DNA of 64,000 bases from Fistulifera solaris (lineage: Eukaryota > Bacillariophyta > Bacillariophyceae > Naviculales > Stauroneidaceae), in NCBI GenBank assembly GCA_030295235.1, contig AP026138.1:62001-126000 (forward strand). Direction: 5' to 3'. Below, one piece after another: positions 51,991-61,185 of this stretch; within the stretch, counting starts at the first letter, position 1; each line of letters starts with the position of its first letter. A program made the position numbers and the translations under genes. The notes under the pieces were generated by a model that ran no database searches, was not told the DNA's origin, and saw only the letters and a list, made by a program, of their open reading frames with translations.

Positions 51991-53562
51991 CTAAGATCTG
52001 CAGCGTTTTCGATTTCGTTCTAAATTGGCGTCCTGAGTTCGGTGCAAGGAATCGCCACCGTCATAAAGTTCATCCTCCTGTGCAAACTGGATCAAGTCAT
52101 ACAAAACATCGGTGTGATTCGAGCACAAGAGTGCATATCGCTGAAACTTGTTTCGGGCGCACTCCACCATGGCTGCTGCTCCTACCGCCAATCGATAGGA
52201 AAAGGGTTTCGCTGCTAGACTTTCCGAGCCGCGATAAAAGCGGTTAAGCGAGTAGAGCTCATGAATCGATGATCCGTCGGAATAAATAACACCTTTTTCA
52301 TTCGTCACTTTGATCTTCCGATTGCGCGATAGCAAACGTCGAAGATAGCAGAAATCGAGACCGAAGGCGTCGTTACCAACCTCTAATTTCAACGTCAAAA
52401 GCTCAGTGTGATCTTTCAGACCGTCCAACAGTGTTTCAACGTGCTGATCCCACCACGGTTTCTCACGTAAGTTACCTAAATCAAGAACCTGTAGATTGCT
52501 ATTTGCGAGTGCAGTGCGAATCAATTCTCCAGCGACACTAATGGGAATTCTCTTATTCGCGAGTGCAGTACGAAACAGATCCTCATCATGAAGTCTCATG
52601 CGATAATCGTTGAAAGCAAAACTAAGTTTCAGCTCGACGAAATGACCCAGTTGAGCTAGGCGCTGTAATAGACAAAGCACCGGCTCAGTCGGGAACGGTT
52701 CCCGTACACCGTCGTGTAGAGTGAGACTGAGCTTTTCTGCATTTATATGCAAAGCCCCCCAATCGATATCTGAGAGCAAAGGCGTCCAAATTTCACAATG
52801 AAGCCGTATCACTTTTGCGGCAAAGGTGCAAAGCATAATGTCTTTTTCCGCTTCAGTTTCAGTTTCAGCTTCATCCGCTTCATAATGCAAATCAGGTAAA
52901 GCAAGTTCTTCGATTTTGTGTTCAAGCTTGATGAGGCGCTTCAAATTTAAGAAATCGAACGGATCACATTCTTTAAATGCAAGGGAACCGATGGGCGACT
53001 TTCGTTTCTCGAGTGCTGTCACAAATGCTGTGCCCTGGTCTTCGAAGATGCAGAGATTGAATGTCAGATGTACCGGATAAAGGCTTGTAGCCATCGCTTG
53101 TGTCTGTGCTACGCTCAGCTTCACGTCATGAAATTCAATCGGACGTGAGGGTGAGGCCACCAACATCCGAGTTAAACATCGCTCTCCCGCGGAATAGAAT
53201 TCGAAAAATTCATGACATCCTTTGATGACAAGACGAGAGCTCTGGTCTGTTGACTTCTCTAAGCTCATGAAATAGGCAGCCGTTTGTGCTACTGCTTCGG
53301 CGGTGTCACCAAAAATAGCCAGCGTGGGACCTCCATCTTGGTAGCTCAATGTAAAAGTACAATCATCCTCGTCGGGAAAGTCATCGCTGCCGTGCGCCAT
53401 CCAATACGTAAGAGTACCATTATCCCGCCATATTGCCATGAAACTCATGTAGCTGCTCAATTCTGCTAAACAATGAGGCGTGCGTAGAAGCTTGTATGTC
53501 GGTGTTTCCCCTGCTCGTTCCCATCGAGCCGTTTTTCTTGGGTTTACAACGAAGAGCGCCAT
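51991..53562 (-). CDS. RNI/LRR-like family protein, intact copy
   Basis: 523 aa, uninterrupted; the start MALFVVNPRK corresponds to the position after the variable N-terminus of its neighbour. It shares TPTYKLLRTP, MAIWRDNGTLTYW, GGPTLAIFGD, ASPSRPIEFHDVKLS, LLQRLAQLGHFVELKL, LQVLDLGNLR, LLSRNRKIKV, YSDGSSIHELYSLNRFYRG and a basic C-terminal tail (RNRKRCRS). An insertion near the middle repeats a short block (FRTALANKRIPISVAGELIRTALAN), apparently an internal duplication. It is the best reference copy of this local family. Function is unknown; the leucine-rich architecture suggests protein binding. Confidence 0.75.
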   Translation of the reverse strand: MALFVVNPRKTARWERAGETPTYKLLRTPHCLAELSSYMSFMAIWRDNGTLTYWMAHGSDDFPDEDDCTFTLSYQDGGPTLAIFGDTAEAVAQTAAYFMSLEKSTDQSSRLVIKGCHEFFEFYSAGERCLTRMLVASPSRPIEFHDVKLSVAQTQAMATSLYPVHLTFNLCIFEDQGTAFVTALEKRKSPIGSLAFKECDPFDFLNLKRLIKLEHKIEELALPDLHYEADEAETETEAEKDIMLCTFAAKVIRLHCEIWTPLLSDIDWGALHINAEKLSLTLHDGVREPFPTEPVLCLLQRLAQLGHFVELKLSFAFNDYRMRLHDEDLFRTALANKRIPISVAGELIRTALANSNLQVLDLGNLREKPWWDQHVETLLDGLKDHTELLTLKLEVGNDAFGLDFCYLRRLLSRNRKIKVTNEKGVIYSDGSSIHELYSLNRFYRGSESLAAKPFSYRLAVGAAAMVECARNKFQRYALLCSNHTDVLYDLIQFAQEDELYDGGDSLHRTQDANLERNRKRCRS

Positions 53563-54060
53563 TTTGAGGCAGGTATGTCGCTAGCCTTTGATTTTCGATT
53601 GCAATAGAAGATTTTATTTCTATGATAGATCTGGGTGCTTATTAGGACCTCTACACTGAAGAGAAATAGGGCATGATCGATGTTTCTCTAAAATTCTTTC
53701 ATGCAGGCTTGTTAGCACAACGCGCTCATCTTTTTCGGTGCGGGTATAATAAGACACATTTCGTCAGTTCCAGTACCAGTATGGTACGATACTGTATTGT
53801 GCATCATCTTGCCTTTGCTTATCACCATGTTCCTTATTGGAGTTTCGTCCTTGTTGGGGACTGACTTGTCTTGTCCCGAATGAACTTACATCACGATTTT
53901 AATTCACAAACCAGTACCGGTAGGTACCTGACCCTACTACGCGGCATGTGTAGAAATTTATTGACTACAATATTGGCCGAAAACACAAGAAACATTTTAA
54001 GAGCGACGATAGTCGGGCATTATATTCTTCCGTCACGTTTTAAATGGTCTTTATATACTT
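53563..54060. other. intergenic region
   Basis: 498 bp between a minus-strand start codon and the 3' end of the GSA gene. AT-rich, with CAGTACCAGTATGGTACG and ACCAGTACCGGTAGGTACC words near 53770 and 53910. No gene is supported. Confidence 0.35.
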
Positions 54061-55617
54061 TTACTTCAGCTGCGCGAGCACTTCATCCGCAATGGCAATA
54101 GTCTTTTCAATATCAGCATCCGTATGTGCCATGGACATGAAACCTGCTTCGTACATACTGGGAGCCAAGTAGACTCCTCGCTCCAACATCATACGGTGCC
54201 ATTTGCTGAATTTCTCGCCGTCGGCCTTGTTCTTGGCATCGGCAAAGTTCTTGACCGGGCCTTCGCAAAAGAACCAGCCAAACATACCACCGGCAACTCC
54301 GGCAGTAATGGCGTGACCGTGTTTCTCGGCGGCGGCCGTGATGCCGTCAATCAATTTCTGTGCCTTACGCTCCAATTCCTCGTACACACCCGGCTGTGAC
54401 AACTTGTTCAATGTCTCAATACCGGCACGCATAGCCAATGGGTTACCGGAAAGGGTACCGGCTTGGTACATGGGACCGGCGGGGCGACCCATTCCATAAT
54501 GTCCCGACGTCCACCGTAGGCACCGACCGGAAGACCTCCTCCAATGACCTTCCCCATGGTCGTGACATCGGGAGTGACACCGAAATATTGCTGCGCACCA
54601 CCGTAAGCGACACGGAAACCGGTCATGACTTCATCGAATACCAACAGAGCCCCGTGGGCCTTGGTGATTTCGCGCAAACCTTCCAAGAACGCCTGATCGG
54701 GCTTGATGAAACCCGAGTTACCAACAACGGGCTCGAGAATGACGGCCGCAATTTCGTCCTTGTTTTCTTCGAAAATTTGTTTGACCGACTCCAAGTTGTT
54801 GTATTCGGCGCAGTAGGTCGCTTGGGTCGCCGATTTGGGGACACCGGGAGAGTCGGGCAAGCCCAAGGTGGCGACACCGGAACCGGCCTGTACCAAAAAC
54901 GAATCGGCGTGACCGTGATAGCAACCTTCAAACTTGATGATCTTTTCGCGGCCCGTGTAAGCACGCACCAACCGAATCATTCCCATGCAAGCTTCCGTCC
55001 CCGAGTTGGTGAAACGGACCATTTCGACGGACGGTACAGCGGCAATGACTTTTTGGCCAATTCGTTTTCCAGAGGACACGGAGCACCAAAGGAAGTTCCC
55101 TTCTGCATCGTTTCCGTAATGGCCTTTAAGACATCATCGTCGGCGTGTCCCAAAATGGCCGGTCCCCACGTACCGACGTAATCAATGTATTGATTGCCAT
55201 CCACGTCGTAGGCGTACGCACCCTTGACGCGGTCAAAGACGACGGGATTTCCTCCGACGGATTTGAAGGCGCGGACGGGAGACGAGACACCGCCGGGCAT
55301 GAGCTAATGATTGTGTTTGATGAGTTATAGGAAGAAAACGACGGAACGAACAAATGAATGGGTGTAGTTGAATGTTGAAGGAAAAGAAATGAATGAAGCG
55401 GCTCGTGTCAGACCAAACAACGTTCAATACTTTGTAAGCGCATCTTACAAGAGCTTACCTCCTTGGCTTCTTGGAAGATTTCTTCACTTTTCGTGAACGA
55501 GTACGTCTTGGTGGCCGTATCGGCATGCAAGGCCGAGTTTCTTGCGTAGATTTGTTGCGGCGCAAAGGCGGCCGAACATGAGAGAGTTAACGCACAGCAA
55601 GCCGCAGCGAATTTCAT
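54061..55617 (-). CDS. hemL: glutamate-1-semialdehyde 2,1-aminomutase, plastid
   Basis: Converts glutamate-1-semialdehyde to 5-aminolevulinate, the committed precursor of chlorophyll and heme, with pyridoxal phosphate. Exon 1 (55459-55617) encodes 53 aa: signal peptide, SAAFAPQQ (ASAF-type plastid motif) and transit peptide. The intron is 55304-55458 (155 nt, GTAAGC...CATTAG). Exon 2 opens [18 protein letters not shown]. Family blocks: [50 protein letters not shown] and the PLP-lysine motif [18 protein letters not shown]; the C-terminus matches through [11 protein letters not shown] to the end. Two one-base shifts (T5 at about 55050-55054, G4 at 54481-54484) interrupt it; both are homopolymers and joining gives about 467 aa with no missing motif. 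Confidence 0.92.
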
Positions 55618-56051
55618 TTTTAAATGTTGTTGTTATTGATGAATGAAAGAGGAAGGAAGGAATGCAACGACACGACAACTACGAGATGGCATTCTTTGTC
55701 AATGAATAGCAACGAAAGTTGAACCTTGTCAAGACGCGCCAAATAAGAGTTCCACGGGGTGGTACGTATGTGCAGTGGATCTTCCCAAGTTGAAGTTTGG
55801 TGAATTCCAAATTCCCTCTCGATACACCGTGACTGCAAAAGCAGTCGTGGATGATTCGTGGACGACTCTACACTTTGCGTATAACTTGTACGAAAAACAG
55901 ACCGCGAGACGATAACGAAAGAAAAATAAAACAAAAGTGCAGCCACATTATTTTTTGAGTTTGTTGTCATCAAACTTCAATGAAAGTAATGAACAAAATC
56001 TTCGAAATCGCACACAGAATCCTCATTACCACGTAAAAGTCAGTTATCCGA
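55618..56051. promoter_or_regulatory. divergent promoter region of hemL and MYND gene
   Basis: 434 bp between divergent start codons. It contains a dispersed motif copy (minus strand, 55828-55888) about 210 bp upstream of hemL in sense orientation. No TATA box is convincing. Confidence 0.45.
55828..55888 (-). repeat. dispersed motif copy
   Basis: Minus strand: CAAGTTATACGCAAAGTG (55888-55871), then CACGACTG (55849-55842) and CAGTCACG (55835-55828). The spacing between the halves is longer than in other copies because of a short local repeat (GGATGATTCGTGGACGA). Confidence 0.65.
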
Positions 56052-57125
56052 ATGACCGACGAATATTACGAAGGAAAAGAAACGGAATTATTGGAGCAGC
56101 CGCGTTGCACGCACTGTCAGCGGACACCCTCGACCAAGTTGTTGCGATGTACGCGTTGTAAAGTCGCGTGGTACTGCAACCGCACGTGTCAAAAAGAACA
56201 CTACCGACAGATGCATCGCAGTTTGTGTTTGGGGATTGCAGAATTTCAACAATACGTCCAAGAAGAAGAAGAGCGCATTCGTGCTGTGGAAGATGTGTTT
56301 GTGACGAGTACCGGTGATTTGTGGGGCTACGCCGAAACGACAGCGTATATGGAAGCGACGTATGCATTATCGGACTTGTATTGGCAGGCGGCGTATCAAT
56401 GTGAAGTCAAAGAAGTGTGGGAAAAGGCCTTGTATCATTTGCTGGAGCATTTACGGCTCGGGGCGATTGATACGAAAGGAGCCCGAGCTCGGGTGCCGTT
56501 CGTGTTGTTGGCGTTGAATCGTGACGATGAGGCATTGACCTTTATTCAATATTGGGTACAAGTGGATCTGGCCACGGAGGATGATCCGGAAATCATTTTC
56601 CGTGCTCACGAAAATACGAAAGAAGGGGACTGGATCTATGGGCCGGTGGAGAAAGATGGCCGCTATTTGGATATTTTTCAAGTAGTATCCGATGCTGACC
56701 CAAATGAAGTAGAAGTGCCATTTCTGGTAGCACTGGCGATTATGAAACTGCGCATTGTGGCGGCGTACGACACGGCCATCCAATCACTCCGCCTCGCCAT
56801 GACAGGCACGGCGGGACGTGTACACGAGGTGCAATCGGCCATTCAAGATATGCTCATTCGTGGTGATCTACAAAGTCAATGGGAGCAGCTAATTCGGTTG
56901 CTCGATGCGATTGATCATTTGAATCCTTCCATGCTCCCGGCGATTCTCAATCCCAAACCATTATTTCAGCAGCCACCACCGACACAGATCATGCCGGGTC
57001 ACCCTTCGGAAGCCTTTCGGACTCTGATGGATTGTCGACGATGCTTTTATCGCGTACCGGGTGCAGCGGCATTGCTCCGAAATCGTTTGGGTGAGAATCC
57101 GACCTACGATTCCGACATGTCGTGA
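56052..57125 (+). CDS. MYND zinc-finger protein
   Basis: 357 aa, no introns. An N-terminal MYND finger at residues 19-59 has the full ligand set: CTHCQR, CTRCKVAWYCNRTCQ, and HYRQMHRSLC. MYND fingers bind proline-rich peptides. The remaining 300 residues are helical-looking with Leu/Ala repeats (YALSDLYWQAAYQ, EKALYHLLEHLRLGAID, FVLLALNRDDEALTFI), resembling TPR-type solenoids, without a SET domain. A protein-interaction adaptor is the best guess. Similar MYND-TPR-like proteins are numerous in diatoms by general knowledge; no specific orthologue is claimed. Confidence 0.8.
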   Translation: MTDEYYEGKETELLEQPRCTHCQRTPSTKLLRCTRCKVAWYCNRTCQKEHYRQMHRSLCLGIAEFQQYVQEEEERIRAVEDVFVTSTGDLWGYAETTAYMEATYALSDLYWQAAYQCEVKEVWEKALYHLLEHLRLGAIDTKGARARVPFVLLALNRDDEALTFIQYWVQVDLATEDDPEIIFRAHENTKEGDWIYGPVEKDGRYLDIFQVVSDADPNEVEVPFLVALAIMKLRIVAAYDTAIQSLRLAMTGTAGRVHEVQSAIQDMLIRGDLQSQWEQLIRLLDAIDHLNPSMLPAILNPKPLFQQPPPTQIMPGHPSEAFRTLMDCRRCFYRVPGAAALLRNRLGENPTYDSDMS

Positions 57126-57375
57126 TTTTCAAGGTTGTGGATTTGTACAAACGTTGCGTGGACCATCGCATCGATCTCGGGGAGGATGCACTTTATCCAA
57201 TCAGAATTGTTTGTCGTAGGGCAACAGTAGACAATTTAGTGGGATCGTTCTGCTGAGAGCGTACAGCTAGCTGCCCATTCATGCTCTTATTTTGTTACAT
57301 AATTTTGAAGTTCGATCACCATTTCAAAAAAAATCATGAAATGTTAAAATGCATTTTTACAGAAACAGGTTGATG

Positions 57376-59136
57376 TTAATTTCCCATCAAGCTCAGTAGG
57401 ACATCTAAATTGCTAGCGAGTAAGAAGGAGACAAATCGAAATTCACGTCGGTGCCAAAGCGCCCGGCCGAACAACGCGTCTCGTTTGAGGATGGATTCGA
57501 CGGATTGCAATTGTAGGACACCAAAGTACCATCGATTGAATTCCAATAAGAGACGCACTTCGGCCTCCCATTGCGATGCTGTAGTGGGGACCAGGGGCCA
57601 ATCGCCCATCGGGAAAACGACATCCATGTCACGCCGGTCTTCCAAAAGTTGTTTCAGCGATAACAGCATCGCGGCGTCGGGTGGTGAATTGCGTACATGC
57701 AATCGTAGCTTCCCAATCGTTCGACTCTTCCGTAAGACAGCCATCAACTCATCCCAATGATCTTTGAAACACAAAATATCGTGTCCGAGTTCCAGTACCT
57801 TCAATTGCTGATTGTTTTCAAGGGCAGATAACAATGCCTGGACTTGTTCCGTCGTAGGTGTTCCATAAAAATGAATGCCCAACTTGTTCAAGCCATGACT
57901 GGCGTCCAGTAGTGGATGATAATGAATCGAACTCCGTATCGGATCGAATCCCAACACAAACGCCTTGGGACGTATTATAAACACATTCTCGGTCGAATCG
58001 CCGTAGTCTTCTTCCACGATACAGTTTGTCATTTCCACATGATTCGCCCGGGCCCGAAAGGGCAGCCACGCATTGCGCAACGCCAAATTCACCAAACACA
58101 ATTTCGACAAAGGAGCACGGAGCACCAGCTGTGTGAATACTTCCTCACTAAAAGGATGTACGGATTCGAGTGTCAAGGAACCAAAGGGTGTCGTGCGTTG
58201 TTGCATACATTCGAAAAAGTGGAACCACCGCCCGCCAACCAACAATGCGCCAAAACAATGTTGACGGCATGTTCTTGAGTCGCCAGTACCGCCGAATGCT
58301 CTTGCGAGAAATCAATGCCACCGAATCGAACTTGTCGGAATGGATGGTGGGACAACAAGGCCGATAGCAAATCAGAAAAATGGAATTCGAAGGAAAATAC
58401 CGAATTGCTGTACGCTACCATCGATACAATGTGTTTTTGATGATCCGGTAACGAAAACAACCACGATGTGGTTTCTGCGACCGCCTCATGACACGTCCCC
58501 CAGACTTCGATTGGTGCTTCGTGACGATGATCATTGTCGAGCCAAATGAAGCGAAACACCAATTGGGAGGAAAATTGCGATTGCAACCATGTTCTTTGTT
58601 CCGGATCGTAGGTCGTATTGCCCTTGAGAAACAAGGATCGATCATCGATGCCAAAGACGTGCATTCCTGTTGACAACTGTGCGATGAGTGCCGTCAAAGA
58701 CGAAGGTGTTCGGAAACAGCGATACAAGTCCCAATGTTTTGTGGAAAATGAATGACATGCTACTTTTTGCAGGACGATCGAAGAAGACGACACGTCTTCT
58801 TCTGCGGCCTGCATCCATTCTGCGCTGCACTCAATACCGCAAAGATGGCTTCTTCTCCGGGACAAGCCGCGGCGGTTTGACGACATACTTGTAACAGTTG
58901 CTGTGTCCGCGAATCAGCGTCGCCCGTGAGCGTTTCCTCACACGTAATTTCCAACAATTCTCGTTCCGGATATCCCTTTGATAGCGAAATAAATAATATT
59001 CGAGTCAATTGCTGCGTTTTAATTCGAAAATGAACGCAAGGAACCTCCCCCGCGTACACCAGGCTTCTTTGGGATCGTACGCCGCTTCAACAAAGTCGAG
59101 TTCGGCGTGACGGCGTTCCTCATTCGAGTCGTCCAT
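57376..59136 (-). CDS. RWD domain fused to RNI/LRR-like family domain (frameshifts)
   Basis: Starting at 59136 (MDDSNEERRHAELDFVEAAY), the first 110 residues look like an RWD domain: an N-terminal helix leading into YDPKEAW, strand VPCVHFRIKTQQLTRILFI, the SKGYPERELLEITCEE turn characteristic of RWD, and closing helices (ACPGEEAIFAVLSAAQEWM). It continues into the family domain found at 50086 and 51991: TKHWDLYRCFRTPSSLTALI, SFEFHFSDLL, HPFRQVRFGGIDFSQEHSAVLATQ, TTPFGSLTLESVHPF, LKVLELGHDIL. Three single-base changes (about 59060, 58815-58830, A5 at 58214-58218) interrupt it; the middle one falls at the RWD junction, so two separate genes remain possible. About 585 aa if fused. Confidence 0.55.
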
Positions 59137-59921
59137 TTAGCTGCACTTTCATTCAACAAACATGATCTATAGCAGATACCTCCTCATAGGCTCTCTCTAG
59201 TAAGTTAGAAGAATAAATAATCACAATGATAACATTATGCTTTCATTCATTCCATCATTTACAAAAAGAAGTAAGTCGGGTTCATTTTTTTTGTGTTGTG
59301 CGCTGGCCGTTGCGGATTCTCGGGTCGACTACCACTCCGACACGACTCATTCATGCTTCCGCTTTCCTCAGTCCGTGATTGGATTTAACGCATTCCCATC
59401 AACATGGTGCCAAAATTACATACGCCCTACTGGCACAAACACGAAGTTCGTAGTCCATAATCCAGTACCAAACTAACTTCGTTCCTACTGGTTAGTCCTG
59501 ACTGTGTCCGATCTTACGATCACATCTTTACTGAATTACTGAATTTCACCAGTCTTTGCTTCAAGGCAGGGATAAGTCGCTTATAAATACGACGGTCTTG
59601 GTCTCAAACAATTGTACTACGGTTGAGAACCGTTTGTTCCTATGACAGTCATTACGATCACGTTTGGTCGTGACTTTGATACTCAAAAGTAGTAGGGGCC
59701 ATTTTCGTTCGGAACAAATCACAACCAGTCTATTCGTGGCTGCATGCAGGCAATGCCGCCGCTTTCCCGCCGCAAAGGATTCCCCTACGCAACGATACGC
59801 GGGCGACGAGATGGCGACAAAAACACGTCCTCTTCTCAACATCATCATCAACAACAAAGCTTCTTGTGAATAACAACAACAATCTATTCCGCTATTAATA
59901 ATAACAACAACACAACACACC
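59137..59921. other. intergenic region
   Basis: 785 bp between divergent genes. CAACAACAA-rich sequence just before 59922 is likely leader. A possible relic of the dispersed motif is near 59445-59510 (AGTCCATAATCC..., GTCCTGACTG). No gene is supported. Confidence 0.4.
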
Positions 59922-60605
59922 ATGCCACCAAGATCTTTATCCGATCGGAGTCCAGTTTGTGTCACGCACTTTGATGAAACCTTTCTGGAATCCTCTTCCC
60001 AATCGTCGTCATTCGACGTCAAAGGAAGCAATAACAAAAAGGCGTACAAGTCCCTCGCGTTTGCCCAAGAAAACGAAGTATTCGAAATTCCCCACATCAA
60101 TGACTTTACCGACGAAGATGTCGCCGCGACGTGGTACGATGCGGAAGAGTACGCCGAAATTAAAGCGGACTATCAATGTGTCATTTTCATGATGGAAAGT
60201 GGGGAACGAATAGACGATGATGAAGAACACACGACACGGGGATTGGAGTATCGGACACAACAGGGGGCGTGGAGTCGGTACGAGAACAAGCGGGATGCGT
60301 ACAATGCGGTGTTGGATGAACAGGATCGACATTGGAAGAAGGATATCGATGATCCCGAGGCGTTGCGACGTGTGTATGTGGAGCAAGTCGCCAAGTGTCA
60401 GAGAGCGGCCGAACAGCGAGCGGCACAAGATGAAGTGGATATGCGCGAAATATTGAGAGCGGATGCCTTTCGTGAAGAGCAACAGGTGCGGAGAAAAGCG
60501 TCGAAAATCAAACCCAAGTTGGTCAAGATGAAGGATGGATCCGATAGTAGTAGTGCGGTGCGCAAATCGTCACTTTCCAAAAAGTCAAAACGAGATAGCG
60601 TATGA
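59922..60605 (+). CDS. conserved diatom protein of unknown function
   Basis: 227 aa, charged and mostly helical, with no signal peptide or membrane segment. It carries VFEIPHINDFTDEDVAATWY, RGLEYRTQQGAWSRYENKRD, AYNAVLDEQDRHWKK and a helix rich in Ala, Gln and Arg (CQRAAEQRAAQDEVDMREIL). From general knowledge, proteins with the TWYD/E-EEY...RGLE...AVLDEQ pattern form a large family in diatoms with no assigned role. The Lys/Ser-rich C-terminus may direct it to the nucleus. Confidence is high that it is a gene; function is not known. Confidence 0.8.
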   Translation: MPPRSLSDRSPVCVTHFDETFLESSSQSSSFDVKGSNNKKAYKSLAFAQENEVFEIPHINDFTDEDVAATWYDAEEYAEIKADYQCVIFMMESGERIDDDEEHTTRGLEYRTQQGAWSRYENKRDAYNAVLDEQDRHWKKDIDDPEALRRVYVEQVAKCQRAAEQRAAQDEVDMREILRADAFREEQQVRRKASKIKPKLVKMKDGSDSSSAVRKSSLSKKSKRDSV

Positions 60606-61185
60606 TCACTATTTATTTTGCAAAACAAAAAAGATTCACAAAACATCCGTCAGGAACAAAACTACCATTCATAACGATACAATATTATGATTTCAATAAT
60701 ATTCTTTTGACACGCTATAGCCAAGAACTAGCTATAGTTAACTCTGCGTTGCGTTCATGATGAAGCGCCTATCATTCCCAACCATGAGGTGCATAGTCTC
60801 TTGCTGCTCGTTCTCTCTAGAGAGTCATCGCTCATCGCTACCCATGTTGTCATTGTCCTTGATCATCAACGTTGGCTAGCTAGAGAGGGAGGTCGTCAAC
60901 AGGCCTTTTCCTGGGTCCGCGATCCGGAGGAATCATAACATCGAATGCAACCGGTACTAAAAGAATTCTTCCGCCCGTTAGCGTACTAAGACAGACGGTA
61001 CTTACGTCGTACGTTGTCATTATTATGCTGAACCTTACTCTAGAAAGCAAAAATGGATGGAGCGGCTCCAAACTCCAAACGCGCGACGAACTTCCAACAC
61101 AACAAAACAGCCAGCAAGCATCCTAGCATTGCAACAAGAAAAGTGATTGAGCTATTCAAAATTCAACAAACTGAACTACTAAAAA
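60606..61185. other. intergenic region
   Basis: 580 bp between two plus-strand genes. Stuttered words (AGCTATAGTTAAC..., ATCGCTCATCGCTA near 60827). The 80 bp before 61186 are A/C-rich leader. No gene is supported. Confidence 0.35.
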
